Source: Erigeron canadensis (lineage: Eukaryota; Streptophyta; Magnoliopsida; Asterales; Asteraceae). Taken from it: a DNA stretch of 64,000 bases. How positions within the stretch are numbered: position 1 is the first letter of the stretch; every line of letters begins with the position of its first letter. Under the pieces are notes generated by a model that was given only the letters and a program-made list of their open reading frames with translations, searched no databases and was not told where the DNA came from. This document shows positions 13,105 through 23,872 of the stretch, piece by piece. Location of the stretch: assembly GCF_010389155.1 (NCBI RefSeq), contig NC_057765.1, positions 6,200,001 through 6,264,000 on the forward strand, written 5' to 3'. Both the position numbers and the translations under genes were made by a program.

Positions 13105-13189
13105 TTTCTTATCGATCACCCATTTCGTTTTCATCTTCTACAAACTTATTAGCTAACCTCTTCTTTGGATCACCCAAAAAAAAAAAAAA

Positions 13190-13660
13190 ATGGCACAAGA
13201 CGAGGAAAACAACAACAAATGGTACTTGTTAAATCGGCTAAAAAACGTTGTAAAAAGGGTCACTTTCCTCATGAGTTCCAACAATATTATAAACCGGTGG
13301 CGGGTCATTTCCTCCTTAACTGGCGGTGAAAGAAGTTTCCGAAGACGATTGAGCTTTGGTGAGAAGTTAGGGTTGACAGCCATCGTGTCTTCTGACGATG
13401 AACAAGATTATGATGATAATTTAGAGATTTGTGATTCGTCGGGCAGTTCATCTTCACGAGAGTTAAAGAAGACGAAAAGTTTGCGTGTTGAAAGAACTAC
13501 GAGTTTTCGTGAAGAAGATGATATTGATAAGAGAGCGGAGATGTTCATTGAGAATTTTTATCGACAATTGAGATATGAAAAACAAGTTTCGTTGGAACTT
13601 AGGCATACAAGACACGCTGGCAGTTTTGGATCATCTTCTAATTCTATTTCGCCATCATGA
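13190..13660 (+). CDS. DUF761 (cotton-fibre-expressed-type) plant protein
   Basis: Single-exon frame of 156 residues beginning MAQDEENNNKWYLLNRLKNV. The C-terminal motif DIDKRAEMFIENFYRQLRYE (about residues 111-130), followed by KQVSLELR, is the DUF761 signature of short plant proteins. The N-terminal half is basic and hydrophobic (VVKRVTFLMSS), the middle is acidic and Ser-rich, and the end is Ser-rich and low-complexity. The ATG follows a 15-base A run. A canonical AATAAA lies at 13795-13800. The biochemical function of the family is not established; stress or growth roles have been proposed for some members. The neighbours give no further hint. Confidence 0.85.
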   Translation: MAQDEENNNKWYLLNRLKNVVKRVTFLMSSNNIINRWRVISSLTGGERSFRRRLSFGEKLGLTAIVSSDDEQDYDDNLEICDSSGSSSSRELKKTKSLRVERTTSFREEDDIDKRAEMFIENFYRQLRYEKQVSLELRHTRHAGSFGSSSNSISPS

Positions 13661-14644
13661 TTCTTGAATATATAGATATATTTAATTTTAGAAATTTTGC
13701 TAGATAAATTATGATATTCATCAATGTATAATCACATAAGATTTGCTACGTACTAATTAATGATGATTTGTTAGTGTTTTTGTACTCGTAATTTAATAAA
13801 GGTATCACGAACTTTATGATGCCAATGAACCATCTCTACTGATAATTTAATTAGTGGAGCATCTATATTATATTGTTGTCTTCGGTTCCCCGATTTTCTT
13901 TTGTTATAATAAGAGTATGTTTTTTAAATGGAAAATGTTAAATATAGTCCGTGTATTAAAAAACGTGTATAAAAAAACTTGTACCTTTCATATTAAAAGT
14001 CCGCTCCCTGATTTTCATGGTAAATGTACAAACAAGTTATGCACCTTAAACACAGTCCTAAAGGCTGTATGTACCAAACCCTACTTTTTAATTTGCTTGG
14101 TTATGTCTTTTGAACTTGTATTTTCCTCCAAGTGGTCCATTCAGTGGAGGTTCACAATAATCACCATATTTATGACAAACCATTAATTGGTTTCTTCTTA
14201 ATATGATTGGTTAGAGTCCTGATTTGCTAAGAAGCGTATGCCATTTAATTAATATTTTTAGCTTTTAAAATAGGGCTTAGCATCGCTCAGTAAGATGAAA
14301 ATCAGGATGGAATTATGTATGTTTAAATTAAAAATAAACTTAAAAATTTATATATGACTACCACCATGATAGCTGCAGTCCACTGCATATTCGATTTCCC
14401 CTTTAAAATAACTAAAAAATAGTCACCTGACTCGTTACATATTACGTATTAGTTTTGACAAGAAGTCTAGTGCCAATGCTTATTTTACACTCTTATTATA
14501 AAAACACCATTGCCAACAAAGTGTCATGGCCTATTCTTGGCAAAGCTCGTCGTGAGGTAGACGGAGTAGGATAAGGAACGAAAAGGAAACGAAGAGTACA
14601 TTAGATTTTCAAAAAAAACAAAAGTGTTTTATTTGATAATTAAA
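13661..14644. other. 3' flank of the DUF761 gene, no further gene seen
   Basis: It contains the likely 3' UTR with AATAAA at 13795-13800, then AT-rich sequence. The stretch around 13925-14100 has a transposon-like look (repeated short phrases about A-rich and GTAC motifs), but no termini could be fixed. Confidence 0.4.
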
Positions 14645-14889
14645 CTAGCACGGTACCCGCATAATGCATCGGTAGTCATGACGGTGACGGTGTGGTGGGG
14701 GGACGACTGTTGGTGGTGTAGGCGCGTCGAGTGGTGTAGATAATTGATGTAAAAGTAATTGATGTAAATGGTTAATGGAGATATTTTAAAAGATAAAAGA
14801 ATGATAATATAATTTAATCATTAAAAATATCTTAGATAATTGTCCCATGTAACTTTCAACAAGAGCTGTTTTTTATTACATAATATAGA
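14645..14889 (-). mobile_element. Short non-autonomous Helitron
   Basis: Read on the minus strand it starts TCTATATTATG after a host A (14890) and ends CTAG before a host T (14644), matching Helitron ends and A/T insertion. Before the end there is a GGTACCGTG segment. It is 245 bp long with no coding frame. Ends and internal GT/CA-rich style match the elements at 15575-15955, 44904-45207 and 55125-55408. Confidence 0.6.
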
Positions 14890-14970
14890 TATGTGAGGAA
14901 GAGGACAAAGAATAATATTGGCAGGAGTGTGTCTTAAAAATTTCTTAAGAGAAAGAGGTGATGTAATACT

Positions 14971-15010
14971 AGTTTAGCTGGGAAGATAAGAGTTTAGCTG
15001 GGAAGATAAG
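14971..15010. repeat. Perfect 20-bp tandem duplication
   Basis: AGTTTAGCTGGGAAGATAAG occurs twice, head to tail. Confidence 0.9.
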
Positions 15011-15574
15011 AGTGAAATTCATCATGGAGAGACCAAGTTCAAAATTAGTTACTATATGCATTTACATATTTAGAATATTGAACCCTATAAGACCCACCAA
15101 TGTCTATCGATATAAAAACAATTTGGTATTTATTCACTCAACAAATTAAACCCGTTGATAAACTTAAACAAATTATTGTTAAAATACGATATAAATAAGC
15201 CAAATTTAATAAAATACACTCACCTCTTCGATACTTTTGAATGTAAAGCACTTATGTTGTAAATGGCTGTTACAGATTAAAATGCTTGAAAATTTCAAAA
15301 TTAAATTTTAGAAGCAAAAAGTTATACGTTGGTGGCCCTAGAGTTCAGCTGCGACGACTCTGAACTATTCGCAAAGCAGAAGGTCTCCGTTAGAATTAGT
15401 CGGCTCGCAAAGGCTTTTGGATATCTTAGTTAAACAAAAATTAATTGATGGGCTTAGCATAAATGCTACAATTGTATCCATCATGGGTGTTGTTGCTCTC
15501 ATGTATGAAGGATTTATGGTGGGTATCTTGTAAAATTCAAGGCAGGAGTTATTGTTTTATGTTATAAAACATAA

Positions 15575-15955
15575 TCTATATTTCTATACTACCTTATAAA
15601 TCATTTACTCCCTCTAAATTTCTCAAAAAAAAAAAAAACTTAAAAAACCCAAACGACCTCTCTCATTTTTTATTTTTTTTTAAAGGTGAATTTCACTTGA
15701 AATTTCGTGTCGCGACTCGATAACGAGAGGTCTTATTTATTAATTTAATATCACTACCTAATATACAAATAATACTTTTAATAAAATTATTTATAACATA
15801 CATATACTCAAACATTAAAATAAATACAATAACCTCTTTACATCAATTACTTTTACATTACATTATTAATCACGCCACCATCGGCACTACCACCGTCATC
15901 TCCATCACCGCTACTACCACCGCCACACTAACGTATCGTGCGAATACATGGCTAG
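15575..15955 (+). mobile_element. Short non-autonomous Helitron
   Basis: It begins TCTATATTTCTATACTACC after a host A and ends CATGGCTAG before a host T (15956). A short stem (GTAT...ATAC) precedes the end. The 3' third is rich in CCACC/CACCGTC, as in the other short Helitrons of this window. It is 381 bp with no coding capacity. Confidence 0.6.
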
Positions 15956-16211
15956 TAAAATTAATTAATACAATACCTGTGCGTAGCTCGGGTAACGATT
16001 ATTAAAGTAAATCTATATGTCACACAAAAAAAAGACCAAGCAGAAAAACAAAACACGAGATAATTCCATAAAAGTCAAGGAACAAAAGTGACAAAGTCAT
16101 AAAAAAAAATATAGGATCCAAACATAAGTTGAAACCTCAAATGATGTGTTCAAACCAATAATACGAACACTTTTGAAAATCCATGTTTATGCGGCGAATT
16201 GTAAAGTATCT

Positions 16212-16373
16212 TCATTCTTTTTCAGTAACATCTTTCACGCCTTCCATATCAAATCCGTCCTTCATATCTTCATCTTTCACTTCCTCATCCTTCACATTTT
16301 CACAAGTAATTGTTGATGCAATTGCACAAGTAGTTGATAGACACCCTCTTCCCCATTGAATTTCGTCCATCAT
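16212..16373 (-). pseudogene. Possible relic of a Lys/Asp/Glu-rich protein
   Basis: A 53-codon minus-strand frame begins MMDEIQWGRGCLSTTCAIA and ends in a charged repeat with KDEEVKDEDMKDG and KDVTEKE. An adjacent frame just upstream on the same strand reads NYCDSNENELPKSVTKDEVS before a stop, which suggests one coding region broken by a frameshift. I do not recognise the family; it may be a gene fragment carried by a transposon. Confidence 0.3.
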
Positions 16374-16456
16374 GATACCTCATCTTTAGTTACACTTTTT
16401 GGCAACTCATTCTCGTTAGAATCGCAATAGTTAACATGAGAGTGAAGATTACCAAA

Positions 16457-16670
16457 TGTTGGCACCATCGTTTGGCCTACTTATATGTCGTATTTTATGC
16501 CCATTTCCCATAGCCAATATGGTTGATTTAGTATGTTTTATGAGTCGTTTTAGTATACATTTGGTGCATTTATGGTATTTGTTAGTGTTTCAGGTTAATA
16601 ACAGGTACTTGAGCGTATTTCTGAAGAAAACAACATTCTTGAAGTAAAATAAGTGCTTACGGATGATTGC
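16457..16670 (+). mobile_element. Probable left part of an LTR interrupted by the Copia-type element
   Basis: The sequence starts TGTTGGCACCATC and has a style common in plant Ty3-type LTR U3 regions (tttaGTATACATTTGGTGCATT, GTTTCAGGTTAATAACAGG). It stops where the Copia LTR begins at 16671. Its likely continuation starts at 20044 with a TATA-containing segment. This is an inference from sequence style, not a matched family. Confidence 0.35.
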
Positions 16671-17187
16671 TGTTGGTTCATTTCTGGGTGACAACATCAT
16701 TATAGAAGTTTGTCTTGAGTCTATTGAATATGTACTTGTAATAAACGTTAAGTTTTCGCGTATAATAAAGTCAACCTCGACCTTTGACCAGTCAACCTCG
16801 ACCTTTGACCAGTCAAACTCGACCATTGACCAGGTCAACCTCAACCTTTGACCAGGTCAACCTCGACCTTTGATCAGGTCGAGCTCCAGGTCGAGATTGG
16901 GCTTGGGTCCGTGAAGTTCGAGGTCTGTTTAAGTCTGTAAGTTTTAGTATAAATAAAGATTAAACCTTATGTTTAAGGTTTAATCTTCCAGACGTTTTGT
17001 TTTCATATTTTCACACTTCGAACCTGGTGTGTTACTTGTAATTGCATTTACTGAAGTAATATACGGTTCCGATTTATTCATATTTGTGTTCGTGTTCATA
17101 TATTGTGTTGATTGCTAGTATATAAGAATTTCCGCGCTTATATATTAGTCACTTAATCTCGTTGATCCGGTGGCTAAGGGACTAACA
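16671..17187 (+). repeat. 5' LTR of the Copia-type element
   Basis: Contains five units like GTCAACCTCGACCTTTGACC between about 16769 and 16880, a TATAAATA at 16948-16955, and a 12-bp-arm hairpin at 16958-16985. It ends GGGACTAACA. Confidence 0.88.
16958..16985 (+). promoter_or_regulatory. Hairpin directly downstream of the LTR TATA box
   Basis: Perfect 12-bp arms GATTAAACCTTA and TAAGGTTTAATC separated by TGTT, three bases after TATAAATA. The identical hairpin is in the right LTR at 19814-19841. By position it would fall at or near the transcript start (R region), so it could be present at both ends of the RNA. Confidence 0.7.
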
Positions 17188-17189
17188 AG

Positions 17190-17202
17190 TGGTATCAGAG
17201 CC
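17190..17202 (+). other. Primer-binding site (tRNA-iMet type)
   Basis: TGGTATCAGAGCC two bases after the left LTR, the standard plant Copia primer-binding sequence. Confidence 0.9.
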
Positions 17203-17329
17203 AACGGAGTTATTCTTTTGGTTCGGAATTAAGGTATCAACAACAATAAAGGTGGTTCATTTCAATTCTTCAAAGTTTTTTGGTGAAAACAAGCTTGATA
17301 CGTCCATTCGCTCAAGAACAAGCCAAACT

Positions 17330-17830
17330 CGACCTCGAACACGTTCCAAGGTCGAGCTCGACCTCACTCCAAGGTCGACCTCGACCTCACTTAACCTCGA
17401 CCTCACTTAACCTCGACCTCGACCTTTCCTCAAAGTTTTTTTTGGTGAAAATAAGCTTCATACGCACTTAACCTCGACCTCGACCTCGACCTTTTTTCTA
17501 GCTCGAGCTCGACCACCCTCCTAGCTCGAGCTCGACCTCCTAGCTCGACCACCATTCTCCTAGATTGACCACGCTCCTTCCAGAAGACTCGACCTCCTAG
17601 CTCGACCTCACCTCAAGCTCGACCTCAAGCGCGACCAATACTAATCAAACTGGACCTGATTTTGTTTTGACCATAACTTTCAAACCGTAACTCCGTTTTT
17701 GACGATTCAAGCGGCCACGAATTTGTAAATGAGTCTACTTTCCAATGGTTATGGGAACATCACTTCACCTTGACCAGGTAGAGCTCGACCTCAAGCTCGA
17801 CCTCGACCTCCTACTAGCTCGACCAACCTT
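17330..17830. repeat. Irregular CTCGACC / GAGCTCGACC arrays
   Basis: Short motifs CTCGACCTCGACC, AGCTCGAGCTCGACC and related hexamers recur dozens of times between about 17330 and 17830, with a duplicated phrase CAAAGTTTTTTGGTGAAAA at about 17268 and CAAAGTTTTTTTTGGTGAAAA at about 17430. The same CTCGACC motif occurs inside the element's LTRs. No conserved reading frame spans the arrays. Confidence 0.8.
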
Positions 17831-17904
17831 CTGGTATTTTGTGTTCGAAGGTTCGTGCACTATATGGATACGTATCTTTTGTTCGAGTAAAGTACGTGTT
17901 TTAG

Positions 17905-18200
17905 AATTTGCAATCTTGATTATGTTTAGGTTCTAAACTTGTCTGAATATTGAACTTGTAAACTCTTTTGAGTTTAGGTTCGATATTTGTTAATCGACAG
18001 TTTTGGACTTGTAAACTTGATCAACTTTGGATTCTATTTACTCACTTTTCGAATTGTCAAGAACTTGTAATCTTGATTTAGTTTTGGTCTAAGCTTGTTG
18101 GAATATTGAACTTGTAAACTCTTTGAGTTTTGGTTCGAATTCTGTAATAAAGCAATAGACTTGAAAACTTGATCAACTTTAGGTTCTAAATTTAGACAAC
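17905..18200. repeat. Two-copy tandem duplication (about 160 bp) in the Copia interior
   Basis: The order GAATATTGAACTTGTAAACT, then TGAGTTT.GGTTCGA, then CTTG(T/A)AAACTTGATCAACTTT occurs from about 17944 and again from about 18100, with small differences. Confidence 0.7.
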
Positions 18201-19537
18201 TCGAATCAATGGTGGCTAGAGTTCTATCCTTTATAGAAGATTCTGAGAAATCTTAGAAGGAATTCAAGACCCGGCCAAGGAGCTACTTGGTTATCTCTTG
18301 ATTGTATATGTGAACAATTGTGTCATGATGTTGTTTTGGCAATGAGCTACTGTGTTATCTCTGGATTGCATATGTGAACAACCGTGGGATGAAGATGAGA
18401 TTGGGAGATTTGTTGTAACCAAAATCAAACATATAGGCTGTTTTAAGAATTTTGTAGAGAAAAGGGGGGGATAAAAATTTAAAGCTTCCATGTTTTCTAT
18501 GCAAAATTCTTGGATGTTCGTAGCAATGAAGATCATGGTGTTTCGACATGGTTTAATCATGGTATCTTTTTGGTTTTGAATCTGTGTGACATGTATCCGA
18601 CCTAGTTTTTGGATCAAAGGCGCATGATTTAAGATTAGGTGATTCAAATGAATCAGATGAAGATTGAAGACCGTGATTGAAAATCCGAGTAAACTGTTTA
18701 TGATCTTTGCTTAACATGTGTTTGGGATTTTGTCGAAAAGCTTTTGTGATAAAGTTAATCATTTGTAGCCGAGTAATTGAAAATCAAACCTTTATTTAAT
18801 GCCAATGATGTAGAGATGATTAATCCAGTGACTAGTGAAGAGGTTACAGATTAAGTGGTTCTCTATGTATTTTGGAGATGCTTACCTTGAGAAGAGATTT
18901 GATATGAAAAACTTTAGGTGATTGGTGGATTCATGAAGATACAAGACAAAGTCAGACACTATTGGTTGAAGACATGGATCTTGTGAGTGCTGCATATCTA
19001 AAATTCAAGTTACAGAATTTCTTATCATTGTAAGAGCTGATTAAATTCGATTCTGATTGTTGGAGATTCAACTTCTTTAACATATGTCGGTTAAGCTTGA
19101 AGATCAAAATAGATTGAGCGATGTTATTTTGCATAATATTTGGAGTGATGATATCCGAATTGCATGAGGAGGCAATGATGTCTGTATTACTTTGAAGTGA
19201 TGATGTTTGGCGTGATAATATTGCTTGGAGCTTAATTTGGATGTTATTGTTCAGGGGGAGAATTACAATCTGAGTATTGGATTTGTTAATTGTCATTAGG
19301 ATACAGAGATTTTGCAGTTTGAAGATCAGTGTGCAGCGCATAAAGATCAAGTCTTACCAAAAGAAGACATAATATTATTAGTTAACGAAAATTTGTTGAT
19401 TGCAGATTTTTTAACTAATGATTGTCATAAGTGATAGCAATAGTCAAGGAGTGCTTGATTGGGCATTTCTGTTACTATTTCCATGCATTACAAGTGAAGA
19501 CTTTGAAGATCAATGAAAACTTCTAAATGCTGATGTC

Positions 19538-19548
19538 AAGGGGGAGTC
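19538..19548 (+). other. Polypurine tract
   Basis: AAGGGGGAG immediately before the right LTR, as expected for plus-strand priming. Confidence 0.8.
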
Positions 19549-20043
19549 TGTTGGTGCATTTCCGGGTAACAACATCATTATAGAAGTTTGTCTTGAGTCT
19601 ATTGAATATGTACTTGTAATAAACGTTAAGTTTTCGCGTATAATAAAGTCAACCTCAACCTTTGACCAGTCAACCTCGACCTTTGACCAGTCAAACTCGA
19701 CCATTGACCAGGTCAACCTCAACCTTTGACCAGGTCGAGCTCCAGGTCGAGATTGGGCTTGGGTCCGTGAAGTTCGAGGTCTGTTTAAGTCTGTAAGTTT
19801 TAGTATAAATAGAGATTAAACCTTATGTTTAAGGTTTAATCTTCCAGACGTTGTGTTTTCATATTTTCACACTTCGAACCTGGTGTGTTACTTGTAATTG
19901 CATTTACTGAAGTAATATACGGTTCCGATTTATTCATATTTGTGTTCGTGTTCATATATTGTGTTGATTGCTAGTATATAAGAATTTCCGCGCTTATATA
20001 TTAGTCACTTAATCTCGTTGATCCGGTGGCTAAGGAACTAACA
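19549..20043 (+). repeat. 3' LTR of the Copia-type element
   Basis: Same start (TGTTGG), TATAAATA (19804-19811), hairpin (19814-19841) and end (AACTAACA) as the left LTR, with one fewer GTCAACCTCGACC unit. Confidence 0.88.
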
Positions 20044-21146
20044 TTAATTTTTGGAAACCTATAAATACCATGCTTAATCATCCCAAAACCCTACCTTTGC
20101 CTCTCCAGCCGATTTTTAGCATATATATAAGGGTTTTTCATCTGCAAATCATCTTGGAAGATTGCTAGCACGATTGGAGATTAATTTAGCCATTGTTTAT
20201 CATTCTCAAATAAAATCAACAATTGGTACAATATGTTTTCATATATCATTGTTTTTTTTTATCTTTTCATTATGAGTAGCTAAATTCTTCAACGCCCGCT
20301 TGGGTAGTGAATATGTCATAGGGTCAATTTTATGTTACTTGCAATCGTTGAACAAGTTTTTTATGTTTAATAGAAGATCCATGTTTATTTGAGTTTAAAT
20401 ATTGTTTTTATCTTTTATATATATTGATTTATAATTGTAATTAGAAGTTTGGAAAAAATCTATGTCATTGTCAGTTGGTTTATGAAAAGGTTGATCGGTC
20501 TTTAATTAACCTAAAGTCGTTGGAGTTCGGAAGAAACTAACGATAAAGATTTTAAACAATTAAATTCACTTTGAATGTGAAAACACTTATGATAGAGGAA
20601 TCTAATTAGGTGAGTAAGCAGTTCGGAAGAAAGCTTTTAAAGGTTAAATCGTAAAAATCAACTCAGGTTCTTAATGCTTAATTGTTTTGAATAGAAATTA
20701 AACGCGGAAGTGATAACTATATTTAGAGCAATTAAAGTGTCAAGTATAATGGAAGTTCGTCTTGTCTATCTTTTGAGTCGTTCAACAAATGCAAGTAATG
20801 TTTAGACCCGATGATTGGCATGTGCGCTGATCCAAGTAGGTGTCCTTTATATTATTATTGTCATACAATCATTTTTACTATCGTTTGAGGACGATCCCTG
20901 ACCCGGTTACACCGGATTTAATTATTTTATTATAGTTTAATTTTGCAACGTGGCAATTCGGCCACAAAACCCCCCTTTTAATTTGAATCATTTTATTGTT
21001 AACAATTGCTTAATAAGTCTTTGTGTTCGACCTCGGTTTACCAAGTCAACTATATTGCATACGAACGGGTCCACTGCCCGCAAGTGTGTAATAGACAGTA
21101 ACTAGGTATTTCGTGTTTATAAATTTAAGACTAGAAAATACACATC
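20044..21146 (+). mobile_element. Older LTR-retrotransposon remnant
   Basis: It starts with a promoter-like segment (CCTATAAATACC, then a leader with CCCTAC and TAAGGG motifs) and continues with phrases typical of plant LTR-element leaders, such as GAGGACGATCCCTGACCC near 20886 and GTGTTCGACCTCGGTTTACC near 21022. No gag or pol frame is intact. Together with 16457-16670 it may be one element split by the Copia-type insertion. Confidence 0.5.
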
Positions 21147-22266
21147 ACCTACATATTCAGTCACACCATTGTAGTTCTTTAGGGAATCGGGATGATAATC
21201 GTAGTATTTAGTTACTGTATACCTACGTGAAAAATTAGGTACCAAATTATAACCATTAACTTTCAACCCTAAGACAACTGTTGTTCCCATCAGTTTTGTT
21301 TGTTGTTAATTTAATGGAAAATGTATCAATTAACTAACCTCATTCTTAGTCATCATAATCAACTCTTCAACAGTGCATCCTAAAATCATTTCGGTGGCGA
21401 TGTTAAAAAGAACACACTGCATTTGCTCCATCTTGTCCATTACTTCTATCACCAACTTGTAACTATATTTAACATCACTAATACGGAGTAGACTAAAGAA
21501 AATTTTAATACAATAATAGTAACTAACGTTTGACGTGGGTTCATAACATCCTGTTGACACTTTTCGTAGTGATAATGTACTCCTTTTAATTCCACTTTCT
21601 TTTAACATTTTGTGCATTGTATAAACTTCCGGTCGTTATGTAAGTCGAATCCGATGACCATTGAATAACAAACTTTGTTCCCAGGTAAGAAAGGTCTAAA
21701 CCAATAACATGAATGAGTACATTATATGTATAATGAATTAGTACATCATCAATTGGTATTGCAAAAATACTAATTACCTCACTAACAGCGTTAGCTAAAT
21801 AGGTGTAAACATCTCGAATACTTGTCAGCACTAAGTCCTCAGCTTTAGTCTCGACAGATTTAAAGATAACATGTTGAATTGATCTGTAATAACATACAGA
21901 AAATAGTTGTGAGTAACAATGGTTAGAAATTGATCGTGTTTATCTACTAAAAAAAGATACACTATATAACTTTTCCCTATATTTGCCGGCTTCGAGAATC
22001 GGAAGGTTCAAATAAAGCTGTGTTGCTACTGTGGTACTAAATTGCAGTGCACCTTAGAAGTTAAAAAATAAGGTCATGTTATAGGCATGATTAATTGAAA
22101 TGCTTTAAAAAAATACATAGATATATTAATTACTCATACGAAGATATTCTCGAACTTTGCAGCAAGTCAATACAATCACGATATTGGTATCCATTTTTGA
22201 ACGAATCACATTATCATCGTAACTCATAGCAGGTTTCCCAGCTTTGAAATATTTAGCTTCATATCC
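21147..22266 (-). pseudogene. Replication protein A 70-kDa-subunit-like, C-terminal half, decayed
   Basis: On the minus strand a series of exon-like blocks keeps GT-AG borders and phase. 22266-22140 has IVIVLTCCKVREYL; 22052-21971 has ALQFSTTVATQLYLNLPI; 21883-21778 has SIQHVIFKSVETKAED; 21477-21339 has YKLVIEVMDKMEQMQCVLF then TEMILGCTVEEL. Two further blocks down to about 21150 contain VVLGLKVNGYNLV and YTVTKYY. These are the OB-fold strands and the C-terminal domain of plant RPA1-like single-strand DNA-binding proteins. The zinc-ribbon cysteines are not all visible, the frame breaks around 21500-21770, and no N-terminal domain or start codon is found. The family is expanded in plants and also occurs in Helitrons, so origin by either route is possible. 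Confidence 0.6.
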
Positions 22267-22334
22267 CTGTGGTTGTTTTTTTTTTTTTTAAATTGACTTT
22301 GTTTTTGAAAACATATGGAGATAAAATATGTTAT

Positions 22335-23872
22335 TGATGCGTGTTTATTTTTTGTCTTTTAAATTTATGTTGTACAAGTAAATATCTATCCTAAACACAC
22401 TTAACGAGCAGAGAACCCGGTCAGTGTAGTATAGCCTAGTGGTAAGTTACAAGATCATTCGTAGGGACGCGTTGCATTACCTAATCTAGTAGTATGTGTG
22501 ATTCTAGTTTGTTTGGGGGTTTGTCACTAACTCCTATTAAACTACTACTTTTAACAGTAAAATAAAAATCTAGCCGCAACCGCTTTTCAGCGAGAGGCTA
22601 ATCTGAAAATATTTGGAAAAAGCAAATAACAATAATTAAATTAAAATACTTGTTTGGCATCTCCGATCTCATGGTGCGACCAAATATTATCCTACTGGTT
22701 TGCTAGTTTGTTGGAAACTTCATCATGGTTCAAATTCTCGTTAGATTCACTTTGCCTAATTAGTAGTGTTGTCGCTAGACTCACACTACCCTTTAAAACA
22801 AATTCTCGCTAGATTTGTTGTTTTAAGCATTAATGACCTAAAGTTTGTGTTACTAATTCATCTTTTAGTTACCCAGCTCTTAAGCCATGACCATATATAA
22901 TTCCCTCTGGTGACCACAGTGCTCGGTTATAAGTTAAAGGATCGCGTTTGACATTGTTAAGCTTCATGTTCAATTCATCCTAGTTACTATGGTTCTGGAT
23001 CCCTCGGTTACAAGTGAATCACTTTTTACTTCTAGTTAAAGACCGACTAGTCGTTTTCTGTCCTAGCATATTAGTCCTAGTGTATGATCATAGACAACCA
23101 TCAGAATTAAACTAATATGTTCATATATAAAACCAATAGCAACATGAATTACTAATAAACATGGATTTACGATAAACAGTAAAACACATTCCAACAGAAT
23201 CCAAACAAACACAGTAAAACAATAAGCGTCTACATGATCACATCGATCAAAACAAGTATTCAGCCTACTAGCCTACCATTATTAAAGGAACAACAAAGTC
23301 TGAAAAGATGAAATACATTGTTTGAAAATATAAAGTAAATAAAGAAGAAAGATCTAGACCAAGAATGAAGATCGGAAGGTGTTATAAGCTCAAAAACCTC
23401 CTTGGAATATGCAAAGTCGATCTAGGGTTGTTGCTGGGCAGCTAGGGCTGCTGAATCGGTTCTCTCTTAGGGTTTTGAGGGTTAGTTCGACTTAAATAGT
23501 GTGAAAAGTCGGTTTCTAATCTGGGCTGACCAACGCCGCTGAACCTGGGCTTTTCTGGGCCAGCGGTGCTGGGTGACTAGGGAGCGGTGCTCGTGGTTGG
23601 CCAGCGGCGCTGGCATGGTAGCCAGCGGCGCTGGTGGCTGCTGTTTTTGTTCTTGCGTCTTCGTTTGGCTCCCGAATCACTTCCTTGTGTCTTGTAACTT
23701 CATAGGCTTCCTTCTTGAGTCACTTGATGTCATTTACCCTCTCTCGCATCTTCCGTGAACCTGCATAAACACATCATTCATTAAGTCCCAATAGTTCCGG
23801 AATAATAACTCATTTAAGCACAGAAATGAAGCCTTTCCTTAGGGGTTTTTATCACAAAATGGACGCTCATCA
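22335..23872 (-). mobile_element. Solo LTR of a Ty3-type retrotransposon
   Basis: The plus-strand ends are TGATGCGTG and GACGCTCATCA, flanked by an exact 5-bp duplication GTTAT at 22330-22334 and 23873-23877. On the minus strand the element begins TGATGAGCGTCC and carries a TATA-like CTATTTAAG with a leader around 23480-23300. No internal region is present. It lies between the RPA-like relic and the acidic exons. A cluster of CCAGCGGCGCTGG near-palindromes lies at 23560-23635 within it. Confidence 0.72.

Larger units (their letters stand above)
16671..20043 (+). mobile_element. Non-coding Copia-type LTR retrotransposon (LARD/TRIM-like)
   Basis: Two direct LTRs, 16671-17187 (517 bp) and 19549-20043 (495 bp), begin TGTTGG and end CTAACA. 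A primer-binding site complementary to initiator tRNA-Met follows the left LTR, and a purine-rich tract precedes the right one. The LTRs are almost identical; the clearest difference is one extra unit of a ~22-bp repeat in the left LTR. The 2.36-kb interior has no gag or pol frame, so the element depends on others for movement. No matching 5-bp target duplication is seen (ATTGC left, TTAAT right). Confidence 0.88.

Noticed and set aside
18952..19350. 132-residue minus-strand open frame in the Copia interior
   Set aside because: No retroviral-type domain, antisense to the element, and A/T-rich codons; likely chance.
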